Counted from the stretch's first letter, positions 1 through 8,354 are shown. The stretch is DNA of 64,000 nucleotides from Prevotella sp. (GCA_015060535.1 SUYH01000005.1:124001-188000), one strand, 5' to 3'. Notes: generated by a model not told the origin, from the sequence alone. Program-made: numbers and translations.

Positions 1-1050
1 TCGCACTATAAGCACCGCAACGACATACTGGCAGCCTATCTGGGTTATGGAATTAAGCTGAAAAAATGGTCTGGCCGCATGGGACTACGCTATGAACATA
101 CCCTGCAGGATGTCGACTACGAACTGGGACGCGGACAGGACTTCAAGAAACGTTTTAATGACTGGGTGCCGTCGGCCAGCATCGGATGGAAGCCGACACA
201 GATGTCGAACCTGCAGCTAAACTACTATATGCGCATCCATCGTCCGGGCATCTGGTATCTGAATCCCTATCTCAACGATGCCAACCCTACCAGCATCTCG
301 CAAGGCAATTCGCAGCTTGACAACGAGAAAAGTCACTCGTTTGTGCTCTCCTATAGCAACTTCACCCCGAAGCTGAACTTCAACGCATCGCTGCGCTACG
401 GCACGACCAACAACAGCATTGAGCGAGTGACGCGTCTGGTGCGCGATACGGACATTCCTGGTCTGCAGAACCCTACAGGCAAGGACGTGCTCTACGCTAC
501 CTATGAGAACATAGGCCATAGCAAGTATGTGAACCTCACGGCGTACGTCAACTGGAATGCCACCCGCAACACCCGAATCTATGTAAACAGCCGTTTGACT
601 TATACCGACATGAACGATGGCGGCACGCTGCACAACTACGGTTGGGATCTCTTTGCCTATGGTGGTGCTCAGCAGACGCTTCCCAAAGACTTCCGCATCA
701 GTCTGAATTTCTTCGGTATGACACCACGCTTCAATCTTCAGGGACGCGGCAGCAGCTATGCCAGCTATACGCTCAGTCTGAACAAGTCGTGGCTGAACAA
801 GCGACTGAATGTCGGCCTGTCGGCCACCAACTTCCTGAAGAAATACCGGATCAGCGAGTCCTCTCTGCAGGATATCAGTTTCTTGCAAGATAGTTGGTCG
901 CGTTTCACCCAGCAACGCTTCTCACTCAGCATCAGCTACCGCTTTGGCGAACTGAAAGCCAGTGTGCGTAAGGCCGAGCGCACCATCTCCAACGATGACT
1001 TGAAAGGTGGAGGCAGCCGAGGTGGTTCTGGTGAGGGTAATAGTAATTAA
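1..1050 (+). CDS. Outer membrane beta-barrel family protein, C-terminal part (5' end outside window)
   Basis: The reading frame is open from the first base, so the start lies upstream; 349 residues are visible. The sequence alternates aromatic and polar residues in strand-like blocks and contains the pairs DWVPSASIGWKP and RIHRPGIWYLNPYL, as in the C-terminal barrel of TonB-receptor-like proteins (PF14905 type). The complete protein at 19864-22071 is a paralogue: it has DWVPQASLKYQL, INRPGISYLNPAV and the same ending (KASV, then NDD, then a Gly-rich tail). It probably sits in the outer membrane. The next gene, a secreted thioredoxin, starts 11 nt downstream, so the two are likely co-transcribed. 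The N-terminal plug and carboxypeptidase-like domain cannot be seen, so a receptor role is inferred. Confidence 0.85.
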   Translation, partial: SHYKHRNDILAAYLGYGIKLKKWSGRMGLRYEHTLQDVDYELGRGQDFKKRFNDWVPSASIGWKPTQMSNLQLNYYMRIHRPGIWYLNPYLNDANPTSISQGNSQLDNEKSHSFVLSYSNFTPKLNFNASLRYGTTNNSIERVTRLVRDTDIPGLQNPTGKDVLYATYENIGHSKYVNLTAYVNWNATRNTRIYVNSRLTYTDMNDGGTLHNYGWDLFAYGGAQQTLPKDFRISLNFFGMTPRFNLQGRGSSYASYTLSLNKSWLNKRLNVGLSATNFLKKYRISESSLQDISFLQDSWSRFTQQRFSLSISYRFGELKASVRKAERTISNDDLKGGGSRGGSGEGNSN

Positions 1051-1060
1051 TGTATCGTAT

Positions 1061-2320
1061 ATGCGAAAGATTCTTAGTTTGTTCTACTTGTTCGTTGTGC
1101 TGTCTCTTTCGGCACAAACCGACCGCTTCAGCATCACGCTGAAGGTGGATTCGGCCATCGCCAGCGAGCCACAGAAGGTGTATCTCTATTCGATGATAGA
1201 GCGGCAGATGCAGTTACACGACTCCCTCAGCATCGATTCCGTTCATCGTGTGGGGACGATGCACGGACAAGTGCCTTACGAATATGCCGTCCAGCTGATG
1301 TTTGCCCGCAGAGGCCCAGGCGTAGTACCTGTAGTCGTGAAGAATGGCGACAGCATCACCGTTCATGTGGGCGACGAGGATGACGGCTTCCGTCTGCGCT
1401 ATCCCAGAAGGACGGAAGGCTCGCCAGCCATGCGTGAATACGTGGATTATCAATTAATGCAGGACAGCCTTGACCTGCTGAGCCGTAAAATCAGGATGCA
1501 GATGCAATTGGTGGGTATGCCTGAAGCCAAAAAGGACTCGCTTAAAGTCATCTACGACAGGCTTTACCGCGAGACGGAGCATCAGAAGGAACTCTTTGCC
1601 ATGAATGCCAAGTATCCTTATGCCGCGATGGGTGCTGCAGGCACTATCTATAGCAACTATAAATGGAGTCCAACGACTCACACTTATAAGGAAGAGGTGG
1701 TCGATTCCATCATGAATTCTATTATTGAGCGATTCCCCGACTATCTGCCTATTCGTGCCCTCGTCAACGACAGTACCCTTGGTAACTACATGTCGGCAGA
1801 AAGCTTTTCTGTCCGCAGCATGTATTGGAAACGCTATAGCAGTCGTTTTTATGATAGTGAGACAGACTCCATTGTCCGTCCGCTGAAGATGGGCGACTAC
1901 TTCAATGCTCTCGGTATGAACCAATTTCGCGGGCAGTATCTGTATGTCGACTTCTGGGCCTCGTGGTGCCAGCCTTGTCTGATGCAGATGCCTAATATCA
2001 AGCAGGCAGCCCAGCTGTTTGCTGACGACTTGGTGGTCTGTCTGGTCAGCATCGACAAGTCGGGCAAGGAGTGGTGGAGTGCCGTGAAGGAGCATGACCT
2101 GCTCAACCATTTAGAGGGTGACCATCCCTACCAGATCCATAATTCTCGTGCCTATAACGACAAAGGGAAGATGAATCCTGATGTCCGTTCGCTTGGCATC
2201 AAGGCTATCCCACACAACTACCTCGTAGACCGCTCTGGACGCATCATCGCCAAGAACATATCGGGTAGTCTGCTCATCGACCGAATGAAAGAACTAATCG
2301 CTAAGGAGAAAGAACAATGA
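1061..2320 (+). CDS. Secreted TlpA-like thioredoxin family protein
   Basis: This is a 419-residue protein with a signal peptide (MRKILSLFYLFVVLSLSAQ). The start at 1061 is chosen because the signal peptide begins there; an in-frame upstream ATG at 1007 overlaps the previous gene. Residues about 20-110 resemble the DUF4369-like domain often found in front of Bacteroidales TlpA proteins. Residues about 270-419 form the thioredoxin fold with WCQPC (C303 and C306) and a downstream cis-Pro region (IKAIPHNYLVD). The family reduces or rearranges disulfides in the periplasm or at the outer membrane. It lies between an outer membrane barrel and a TPR protein and overlaps the TPR gene by 4 nt, which points to translational coupling. 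The substrate is unknown. Confidence 0.85.
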   Translation: MRKILSLFYLFVVLSLSAQTDRFSITLKVDSAIASEPQKVYLYSMIERQMQLHDSLSIDSVHRVGTMHGQVPYEYAVQLMFARRGPGVVPVVVKNGDSITVHVGDEDDGFRLRYPRRTEGSPAMREYVDYQLMQDSLDLLSRKIRMQMQLVGMPEAKKDSLKVIYDRLYRETEHQKELFAMNAKYPYAAMGAAGTIYSNYKWSPTTHTYKEEVVDSIMNSIIERFPDYLPIRALVNDSTLGNYMSAESFSVRSMYWKRYSSRFYDSETDSIVRPLKMGDYFNALGMNQFRGQYLYVDFWASWCQPCLMQMPNIKQAAQLFADDLVVCLVSIDKSGKEWWSAVKEHDLLNHLEGDHPYQIHNSRAYNDKGKMNPDVRSLGIKAIPHNYLVDRSGRIIAKNISGSLLIDRMKELIAKEKEQ

Positions 2321-3288
2321 GAACAGCCCTTTTACTTCTTCATCTTTTTATCTTTTTACCCTTCTTCGCACAATCAGCCGACTCGTTACGTCAGGAGGCA
2401 CAACAGAGCTACGACCGAGGCTACTTTCAGCATAGCATCGGTCTGCTCAGACAGATTGCAGACGACAGTCTGACCATTGATGATATGCGCTTGCGTTACG
2501 ACTGCTTCTGCCAGATGGGACAGCTTGACTCTCTCTTCTTGTGGGGCGAACAGGTGGTCAGACAAAACCCGCTGGACCGTATCGTACCCGACTTGACCTA
2601 CCGTTTGAATAATGCTGACCCTAAGCATGCGAACCCAGGAAAGACCATCGAGATATGCGAACGCTACAAACAGCAGGACTCTACCCATATCCTCGTCAAT
2701 CGTCAGCTGGCTGATGCCTATTACATCGTAGGCAACTACGACCTTGCCCTGCGCGAGTTAGGCCGTCTTGAGTCGCTTGGCGACAGTTGCTTCAAGGTGC
2801 TCTATACCAAAGGCTCCATCTTTATACATACCGCCCGCTATCAAGATGCCTACGACTATCTGAACCGAGCCACCCTGCTGCGTAACGATACTCATGGATA
2901 TTGTCTTTTCCTTTTAGGCATTGCTGCTAACAAGATAGGACTGGGTGCTGAAGGTCTCAGCTATCTTGAGATGGCCAAAGAGCGGCTGATGCCTAATCGC
3001 AAGACGCTGTTCCGTCTGCATCAGGAACTGGCAGAATCCTATCGCATGAAGAACGAGCCTGATTTTCGCTTGGAAGAGTTGCAGGAATGCCTTCGTCTGG
3101 CTGATGAAAAAGATGTCAATGAGCTGACCTATCAGATGGGGCAGTGCTACGTCGGCTTACGCCAGATGGACAAGGCTCGCGACTGTTTCAACCGCTTCTT
3201 GGCAGCTACTGAGAGCAAGGAGTACAACGACAAGATAAAAAGCATGCGCGAGTCAGCCCAACAACAACTCCGCATGATGATGTGGTAA
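2317..3288 (+). CDS. Secreted tetratricopeptide-repeat protein
   Basis: This is a 323-residue protein with an N-terminal signal peptide (MRTALLLLHLFIFLPFFAQS). The rest is helical with TPR-like blocks, such as LADAYYIVGNYDLALRELGRLE around residues 130-150 and YQMGQCYVGLRQMDKARDCF near residues 270-290. TPR proteins act as scaffolds for protein contacts. The start codon overlaps the stop of the TlpA gene (ATGA), so it is the last gene of the barrel-TlpA-TPR operon. No enzymatic motif was found. A periplasmic adaptor role for the upstream proteins is an inference from context only. Confidence 0.8.
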   Translation: MRTALLLLHLFIFLPFFAQSADSLRQEAQQSYDRGYFQHSIGLLRQIADDSLTIDDMRLRYDCFCQMGQLDSLFLWGEQVVRQNPLDRIVPDLTYRLNNADPKHANPGKTIEICERYKQQDSTHILVNRQLADAYYIVGNYDLALRELGRLESLGDSCFKVLYTKGSIFIHTARYQDAYDYLNRATLLRNDTHGYCLFLLGIAANKIGLGAEGLSYLEMAKERLMPNRKTLFRLHQELAESYRMKNEPDFRLEELQECLRLADEKDVNELTYQMGQCYVGLRQMDKARDCFNRFLAATESKEYNDKIKSMRESAQQQLRMMMW

Positions 3289-3359
3289 TGCAATGTGTGG
3301 TCATTAAGTTACTGAAATGAAACATCTGACAGAAGTGAGCAAGAAATACAGACAGATAT

Positions 3360-3947
3360 ATGGGAAAGTTTGAATTGATGGCGTTGCCATACGCACAGGA
3401 TGCGCTGGAGCCGGTGATTAGCAAAGAGACGATTGCATTCCATCACGGAAAGCATTTGGCTGGGTATGTGAATAACCTGAATGGGCTGCTGGAAGAGAGT
3501 CCATTGGCAGGTCTGCCTTTGGAGGAGATTGTGCTGAAAGCTGAGGGCGGAATGTTGAACAATGCGGGGCAGATACTGAATCATAACCTGTATTTCGGGC
3601 AGTTTGCAGCGCCCAAGGCTGATAACAAACCTGTTGGCAACCTGGCTGAGGCTATCAATCGTGACTTCGGTTCGTTCGAGGCTTTCAAGGAGGAGTTCCA
3701 GAAGAAGGGTGCTACGCTGTTCGGTTCAGGATGGGTGTGGCTGTCTGCTGATAAGAATGGAAAGCTGGTGATAACGCAGGAACCGAATGCAGCCAATCCT
3801 ATCCAGAAAGGCTTGAAACCGCTATTGACCTTTGATGTCTGGGAGCATGCCTACTATCTGGACTATCAGAACCGTCGTCCTGATCATCTCGCAGCCCTTT
3901 GGCAGATTATCAACTGGGAGGTCGTCGAAAGCAGACTTTCGAAGTGA
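3360..3947 (+). CDS. sodB: Superoxide dismutase (Fe/Mn family)
   Basis: This 195-residue protein, full length for the family, aligns by eye over its whole length with E. coli SodB. The metal ligands appear as H28 (AFHHGKH), H75 (LNHNLYF), D159 and H163 (DVWEHAYYLDY). The enzyme converts superoxide to oxygen and hydrogen peroxide in the cytoplasm. An anaerobe uses it to survive transient oxygen. No clear TAnnTTTG box is seen in the 71 nt upstream. It opens a run of stress and DNA-repair genes (AlkD-like, MGMT-like, Bcp, AlkZ-related). Fe versus Mn preference cannot be decided from sequence alone; sodB is the usual name in this group. Confidence 0.96.
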   Translation: MGKFELMALPYAQDALEPVISKETIAFHHGKHLAGYVNNLNGLLEESPLAGLPLEEIVLKAEGGMLNNAGQILNHNLYFGQFAAPKADNKPVGNLAEAINRDFGSFEAFKEEFQKKGATLFGSGWVWLSADKNGKLVITQEPNAANPIQKGLKPLLTFDVWEHAYYLDYQNRRPDHLAALWQIINWEVVESRLSK

Positions 3948-3964
3948 AAAGCGAAGAGTGAAAA

Positions 3965-4741
3965 GTGAAAAATAAGACGAAAGCACAGGAGATTATCGAG
4001 CACATGGAGTCGCTGCGTGATGATGTGCAGCGGGAGAATCTGATGCGGTTCTTCAAGACTGGGCCGGGAGAATATGGCGAGGGCGACGAGTTCCTGGGGC
4101 TGAAGGTGCCGCAGACGAGAGAGGTGGTCCGTCTCGCGGGGTTAGGTTTCCCCTTGCCCGAAATTCCCGAGTTGTTGATGAACCGCTGGCATGAGGTGAG
4201 ACTTTGCGGGTTCCTGATTCTGGTGGCGAAGTTTGAGAAACTGGCGTCGAAGCGATTGGAGAATGATGCTGAGGCCATCAGGAAGCGCGATGAGATTCTT
4301 ACGATGTATCTGCAGTATGCCGAGCAGGCAAACAACTGGGATCTGGTGGATTTGTCGGTACATAAGATTCTGGGGCATTGGCTTTTGCTGCCCTCGAATC
4401 TTGGTGATAGGGACTATAAGATAAAGGTGCTTGACGATTTCGCCAAGAGCCCCTGTCTCTGGAAGCAGCGCATGAGCATCGTCTGTTCGTGGAAGACCTC
4501 GCAGATGGGTGACCCGTCGTGGTGCTTGCGCTATGCCGAGATACACCTGCATCATCCGCACGACTTGATGCACAAAGCGGTGGGGTGGATGCTGCGCGAG
4601 ATGGGAAAGCGTGTATCGATGGACCTGCTTCGGGATTTCCTGCGCCAGCATGCCCACGAGATGCCGCGCACTATGCTCCGCTATGCCATCGAGAAGATGC
4701 CGGAGACTGAACGCAAGGAGTGGATGAGCAGAATGCTTTAG
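3965..4741 (+). CDS. DNA alkylation repair protein, AlkD-like HEAT-repeat glycosylase
   Basis: This is a 258-residue helical protein. The N-terminal block FFKTGPGEYGEGDEFLG followed by VPQTR is typical of AlkD/AlkC-like DNA glycosylases. These remove positively charged alkylated bases such as 3-methyladenine or 7-methylguanine with a superhelix of HEAT-like repeats. The start is uncertain: GTG at 3965 keeps the helix before MESL, while the first ATG is at 4004. The 17-nt gap after sodB holds short GTGAAAA repeats. The gene converges with the MGMT-like gene at 4770. The clustering of several alkylation repair genes supports the function. Confidence 0.88.
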   Translation: MKNKTKAQEIIEHMESLRDDVQRENLMRFFKTGPGEYGEGDEFLGLKVPQTREVVRLAGLGFPLPEIPELLMNRWHEVRLCGFLILVAKFEKLASKRLENDAEAIRKRDEILTMYLQYAEQANNWDLVDLSVHKILGHWLLLPSNLGDRDYKIKVLDDFAKSPCLWKQRMSIVCSWKTSQMGDPSWCLRYAEIHLHHPHDLMHKAVGWMLREMGKRVSMDLLRDFLRQHAHEMPRTMLRYAIEKMPETERKEWMSRML

Positions 4742-4769
4742 AGAAGTGGCTGCTGATGACATTCCGCAA

Positions 4770-5129
4770 CTACTTCAATATCATCACCGCCCAATCCACG
4801 TCCGGCTCCCAAAGATGCCGCTGCATATCCACATGCCCATTGGATTTAAATGTAACGCCCTCACTCTCTAATAACGTCCGCTGTTGACTCCAACCAGGTG
4901 CCGTGCGTCCCTCTTTGTTCACCACCCGATGACAAGGCAAATCCACTGCCCCGGGCGAGTATCTAAGCGTCCGTCCCACCATCCTTGAATGACTGGGCCA
5001 GCCCGCCAAGGTCGCGATATGACCGTATGTCGTCACACAACCGCGAGGTATCTGGCTAACGATGTTCAGCACATCCTCGCCAAACGTCCTCGCCTGCTCT
5101 GGCGTCATCCTATCGGGATAGTCCTTCAT
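4770..5129 (-). CDS. Short methylated-DNA-protein cysteine methyltransferase (MGMT-like)
   Basis: This 119-residue protein contains only the DNA-binding alkyltransferase domain: the region after IPRGCVTTYGHIA, a RTLRYSPG block, and the active-site motif PCHRVV with the acceptor cysteine at C66. True alkyltransferase-like (ATL) proteins usually have Trp in place of this Cys, so this one keeps the residue needed to accept an alkyl group from O6-alkylguanine. The N-terminal domain of classical Ogt/Ada-C is missing. ATG at 5129 is preferred to the GTG at 5132. A minus-strand TAACTTTG box lies at 5152-5159. It converges with the AlkD-like gene. It could repair bases directly or act as a damage sensor. 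Confidence 0.88.
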   Translation of the reverse strand: MKDYPDRMTPEQARTFGEDVLNIVSQIPRGCVTTYGHIATLAGWPSHSRMVGRTLRYSPGAVDLPCHRVVNKEGRTAPGWSQQRTLLESEGVTFKSNGHVDMQRHLWEPDVDWAVMILK

Positions 5130-5151
5130 CACTCACACAGTTATTTTGCGC

Positions 5152-5159
5152 CAAAGTTA
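5152..5159 (-). promoter_or_regulatory. -7 element for the MGMT-like gene
   Basis: The minus strand reads TAACTTTG, matching the Bacteroidota TAnnTTTG consensus. It lies 23 nt upstream of the ATG at 5129. No clear -33 TTTG was found. Confidence 0.55.
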
Positions 5160-5329
5160 GTAATATTTTTGAATATTATCCTCAAAAAATCCTTTTTTCT
5201 TCATTTTCCACGTAACCATTTCCATTATTTTTGTTCGACTTTCTACCCTTATAGTATGGGAAAAGAGGAAAATGTCACATGGAGAATGAAGAAATTTCAT
5301 CGTTTTGAGGTTGTTTGCGAAAAAATGAT

Positions 5330-5337
5330 TATCTTTG
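5330..5337 (+). promoter_or_regulatory. -7 element upstream of bcp
   Basis: TATCTTTG lies here, with a TTTG at 5304-5307 (22-nt spacer) as a possible -33 box. Transcription would begin near 5343, giving a leader of about 50 nt before the bcp start at 5396. Confidence 0.55.
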
Positions 5338-5395
5338 ACCCAGAAAAACTAAAACGGAAGAGATATTGAACAGCGTTATACTAAATAGTAAGAAT

Positions 5396-5848
5396 ATGAA
5401 CATTGGAGACAAGGCGCCCGAGATACTGGGTAAGGACGAACAGGGACGGGACATCCGTCTGAGTGATTACAAGGGCCGTAAGCTGGTGCTGTACTTCTAT
5501 CCGAAGGACAATACAAGTGGCTGTACGGCAGAGGCTTGCAGCCTGCGCGACCATTATAGCGATCTGCAAGGCAAGGGCTATGAGGTGGTTGGTGTGAGCA
5601 AGGACACGGCGGCCTCGCACGTGAAGTTCAAGGAGAAACATCAGCTGCCGTTCCCGTTGATTGCCGACGTGAATCATGAGTTGCTGGAGGCGATGGGAGC
5701 CTGGGGCGAGAAGTCGATGTACGGCAAGAAGACAATGGGCACCATCCGCACCACCTTCGTTATTAACGAGGAGGGTATCGTGGAGCAGATTTTCAGCGGC
5801 AAGCAGGTGAAGACCAAGGAGCACGCGGAGCAGATTCTGGCGTTGTAA
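5396..5848 (+). CDS. bcp: Thioredoxin-dependent peroxiredoxin (Bcp/PrxQ type)
   Basis: The 150-residue protein starts MNIGDKAPE, as is usual for Bcp; a TTG 30 nt upstream is a less likely start. The peroxidatic cysteine is C43 in the motif NTSGCTAEACSLRD, with the resolving cysteine C48 five residues later, the PrxQ arrangement. It reduces hydrogen peroxide and organic peroxides using thioredoxin. It is co-directional with, and immediately followed by, the AlkZ-related gene (no gap at 5848/5849). It belongs functionally with the nearby sodB: SOD makes peroxide that Bcp removes. Confidence 0.95.
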   Translation: MNIGDKAPEILGKDEQGRDIRLSDYKGRKLVLYFYPKDNTSGCTAEACSLRDHYSDLQGKGYEVVGVSKDTAASHVKFKEKHQLPFPLIADVNHELLEAMGAWGEKSMYGKKTMGTIRTTFVINEEGIVEQIFSGKQVKTKEHAEQILAL

Positions 5849-6529
5849 GTGTCATTCGATATGGACAGACGGGAGATTTATTCAGCGGCCGGACTGACGG
5901 CATATATCCAGGAGGTGGGGTTCCTGCCGCTGCTGGACAGTGGCGTGCGCGGGTTCTCTGCGGAGGAGGTGGTGACGGACGACTGCCGCTATGTTGTGTT
6001 TCCCGATGGCGGATGGGATTGGCCGCTGTGGAAGTGGAAGGGGCCTATCGTGACCGAGGGTCATTGTGTCTATGGCAAGTTTTTCGCGGGTAAGGCGGGG
6101 TTCATCAGTCGCGAGTGGTGGCCTGACTTTTATAACTATCGTCGCAGCAAGCACCCCGCGCCGGCAGAGGGCTCCATCGAAGAGACCATCCTGCTGACGC
6201 TTCAGGAGCACGGCAGTCTGATTACGCGTGAACTGCGTGCCGCCTGCGGCTTCGACGGACCTAAGATGCGCAGCCGGTTCGATGGCTACGTCACCCGTCT
6301 GCAGATGGGCTGCTACGTGGTGACCGAGGACTTTGTCTATCCTACCGACAAGCACGGCAGGGAGTACGGCTGGGGCTGGTCGCTGCTGACTACGCCCGAG
6401 GCTCTGCTCGGACGGGAGGCGTGTCTGTCGACTCATACCCCGGAGGAATCATACGCTCGTCTGACGGCACATCTGAAGAAGATACTGCCTGGGGCCACTG
6501 ACAAGCAGATACGGAAGTTGGTCGGGTAA
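5849..6529 (+). CDS. AlkZ/YcaQ-related winged-helix protein
   Basis: The 226-residue protein starts with GTG directly after the bcp stop; an ATG at 5861 is an alternative start. The Trp-rich block PDGGWDWPLWKWKGP, followed by a winged-helix-like region (about 100-150, EETILLTLQEHGSLITRELR), resembles shortened relatives of AlkZ/YcaQ. Those are DNA glycosylases that unhook crosslinks or remove bulky alkyl adducts. The full AlkZ protein is near 400 residues, so this is a compact relative. I could not confirm the catalytic QxQ or QxD motif; glycosylase activity is therefore not established. Its position with AlkD-like and MGMT-like genes supports a DNA-repair role. Confidence 0.6.
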   Translation: MSFDMDRREIYSAAGLTAYIQEVGFLPLLDSGVRGFSAEEVVTDDCRYVVFPDGGWDWPLWKWKGPIVTEGHCVYGKFFAGKAGFISREWWPDFYNYRRSKHPAPAEGSIEETILLTLQEHGSLITRELRAACGFDGPKMRSRFDGYVTRLQMGCYVVTEDFVYPTDKHGREYGWGWSLLTTPEALLGREACLSTHTPEESYARLTAHLKKILPGATDKQIRKLVG

Positions 6530-6580
6530 TAGAAGAATATTGCGTGCGCCTATCGCGCTGAAGAAACTGATTTGATTGTT

Positions 6581-7396
6581 ATGAAACGGACAGGTTTGTT
6601 GTACTTATTGTTCTTGATGCTATCTGCAAACACAATGGCGCAGACGGAGAATGGCAGTTCGCAATTGCCAGACCATACTATAGATGCCGCATCTATCGAC
6701 ATCAACAAGACTTATCAGGCAGATTCCATGCGCTTTCGTGCTGATTTTATGCGTCCGCAATTGGCTATTCCCAAGGAGCCGCAAGTCGTCAGCTATACTG
6801 ATCAAATCAAGCAGGGCGTTGCAGGTTTCCGTCTGTGGCAGGGAGCCACGTTGGGCTTTTATGGGGCGACCAGTCAGATGCCGGGTTTGATGAATACCGA
6901 GACAGGTTCGATGATGTTCCAACAGAACGCAGGCCGTTGGCATTTCACGGCCTCTGCTATGGCCAACAAATACTGGATGCCTTGGCAGCGAACGCTCGCC
7001 TCGCAATATGGGTTTGGCGGTACAGTCGGTTATGACCTCAGCGACGCTGTCTCGCTTCATGCCTTTGGCTACTATTATGCCAACCGGATGCAGGTCGGAC
7101 CTGCCATGAGTCCATACGTCAACAATACTACTTATGGCGGTTATGCCGACATCCGTTTCAGCCGGACGTTCGGTGCCAATATGGGTGTACGAAGATACCT
7201 CAATCCGATGTCAGGCAAGTGGACCACTGAGCCTATCGTCAACCCTTACATCAAGATAGGTGACTCTAAAATCGAATTTCCCCTTGGCAGTCTGCTGAAA
7301 GCATTTGTTTGGGGCGACGACGACAACCCCATGCGATTCCAGCCCAGACCACAAGCCCCAAGTTCTGTTGCCCCACGTCCTGTGGTGCGTCCGTAG
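6581..7396 (+). CDS. Putative outer membrane beta-barrel protein, function unknown
   Basis: The 271-residue protein has a signal peptide (MKRTGLLYLLFLMLSANTMAQ); ATG 6581 is preferred to the TTG at 6572. Residues about 90-220 have alternating aromatic/polar strands rich in Tyr, Phe and Gly (WHFTASAMANKYW, YGFGGTVGYDLSDAVSLH), as in small outer membrane barrels. The C-terminus is proline-rich (RFQPRPQAPSSVAPRPVVRP) and does not look like a strand. No family was recognised. It converges with the AbiEii-like gene. Confidence 0.7.
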   Translation: MKRTGLLYLLFLMLSANTMAQTENGSSQLPDHTIDAASIDINKTYQADSMRFRADFMRPQLAIPKEPQVVSYTDQIKQGVAGFRLWQGATLGFYGATSQMPGLMNTETGSMMFQQNAGRWHFTASAMANKYWMPWQRTLASQYGFGGTVGYDLSDAVSLHAFGYYYANRMQVGPAMSPYVNNTTYGGYADIRFSRTFGANMGVRRYLNPMSGKWTTEPIVNPYIKIGDSKIEFPLGSLLKAFVWGDDDNPMRFQPRPQAPSSVAPRPVVRP

Positions 7397-7445
7397 CTCC
7401 TACACAACATACCTTGTTTAGAAAAAACGGGTATGGCGGTTAGTA

Positions 7446-8072
7446 TTAAACTTGTTTGTTGTTATAGACTTGAATTTGATGACGAATCTCCTCTTTCACG
7501 GTGTTCCAATCAACCTGCTGGAACATATAAGGCATTGGCTGTGGATCCGCATCTGCAAAATAAGACATACTTAGCAGTGCGCGATACACGGAGCCATCCG
7601 TATATTTCTGCAAATAGAACTGCATAAGTTCCTCAAAAGTATAATGCTGTAGCAGGAAATAGACGTCAACAAAGTCTTTCTTCGTTCCACGTCCCATCAC
7701 AGCGTTCACCTTCATGGCGGCAATGTCCTTAGGGGAAGCAAGTCGAAGACCATCTTCCACAATAGGTTCATCTATCCATTTATAGTCATAATTGACAACA
7801 TCCACTTTGACATTGTTAAGAAAGTAAGCTTTGATTCGTTTAGTACAATTGCCCAGGACAACATTCCCTGCACAGTCATGCATCATGTTCGTCAATTCAT
7901 CTATATCCTCTGTCGTGTGTCCGAAGAAATCCAAGTCCACAGATCTACGATGACCATATTGCAAAGCAAGTGACGTGCCACCAACAAGCCTCATATTTGT
8001 TAATAGCGGCTGTTGCATAAGAACTTTTAGGAGTTCCAAGGTGTCGGGAAGGACTGTCTGAAATGATAGCAT
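7446..8072 (-). CDS. AbiEii/AbiGii-type nucleotidyltransferase (putative toxin)
   Basis: This 208-residue protein has the AbiEii signature: GGTSLALQYGHR (31-42) followed by SVDLDFF (D46, D48), a third acidic position near D91, and KKDFVDVYFLL (131-141). The family transfers nucleotides to RNA or protein and acts as the toxin of type IV toxin-antitoxin and abortive-infection systems. The start overlaps the end of the upstream DUF6922-like gene by 46 nt, so the pair is tightly coupled. In AbiE itself the partner is a winged-helix antitoxin; here the partner is different. Toxicity is not shown by sequence. Confidence 0.85.
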   Translation of the reverse strand: MLSFQTVLPDTLELLKVLMQQPLLTNMRLVGGTSLALQYGHRRSVDLDFFGHTTEDIDELTNMMHDCAGNVVLGNCTKRIKAYFLNNVKVDVVNYDYKWIDEPIVEDGLRLASPKDIAAMKVNAVMGRGTKKDFVDVYFLLQHYTFEELMQFYLQKYTDGSVYRALLSMSYFADADPQPMPYMFQQVDWNTVKEEIRHQIQVYNNKQV

Positions 8073-8332
8073 CTGTAATCCTCTTCTTTTGTATTCGATA
8101 TTGTAGTGATGAAAGCCAGACAGACGGGGTCAAGGGTGCGCATTTTTTTACATTCCTCTACAATCTTGTCAAGTCCGTAATACTGATTGATTAGCCGCCA
8201 ATCATTCATCTGACCATATTCTAAAACACGCTGAATAATATAGCCTGACGATGCATCCATAGACATCATAGATATGTCAGCATCCCAAAACAGATTGCTG
8301 GAAAAGCTGTGGAGAATCTCATTACTACTCAT
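8027..8332 (-). CDS. DUF6922-like partner protein of the AbiEii nucleotidyltransferase
   Basis: The 101-residue protein starts at ATG 8332 (MSSNEILHSF). The motifs LFWDADISMM, IIQRVLEYGQMNDW and INQYYG match small Bacteroidales proteins of the DUF6922 type, which are often found directly before nucleotidyltransferase toxins. The gene overlaps the AbiEii-like gene by 46 nt in a different frame. By analogy it may be the antitoxin or a structural partner. A minus-strand TATCTTTG box at 8355-8362 is a likely -7 element. Confidence 0.7.
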   Translation of the reverse strand: MSSNEILHSFSSNLFWDADISMMSMDASSGYIIQRVLEYGQMNDWRLINQYYGLDKIVEECKKMRTLDPVCLAFITTISNTKEEDYRCYHFRQSFPTPWNS

Positions 8333-8354
8333 TCTTATATTTATTTGAACGGTA

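Noticed and set aside
217..915. Long minus-strand open frame inside the first barrel gene
   Set aside because: It lies wholly antisense to a clear coding sequence; composition gives no protein-like domains.
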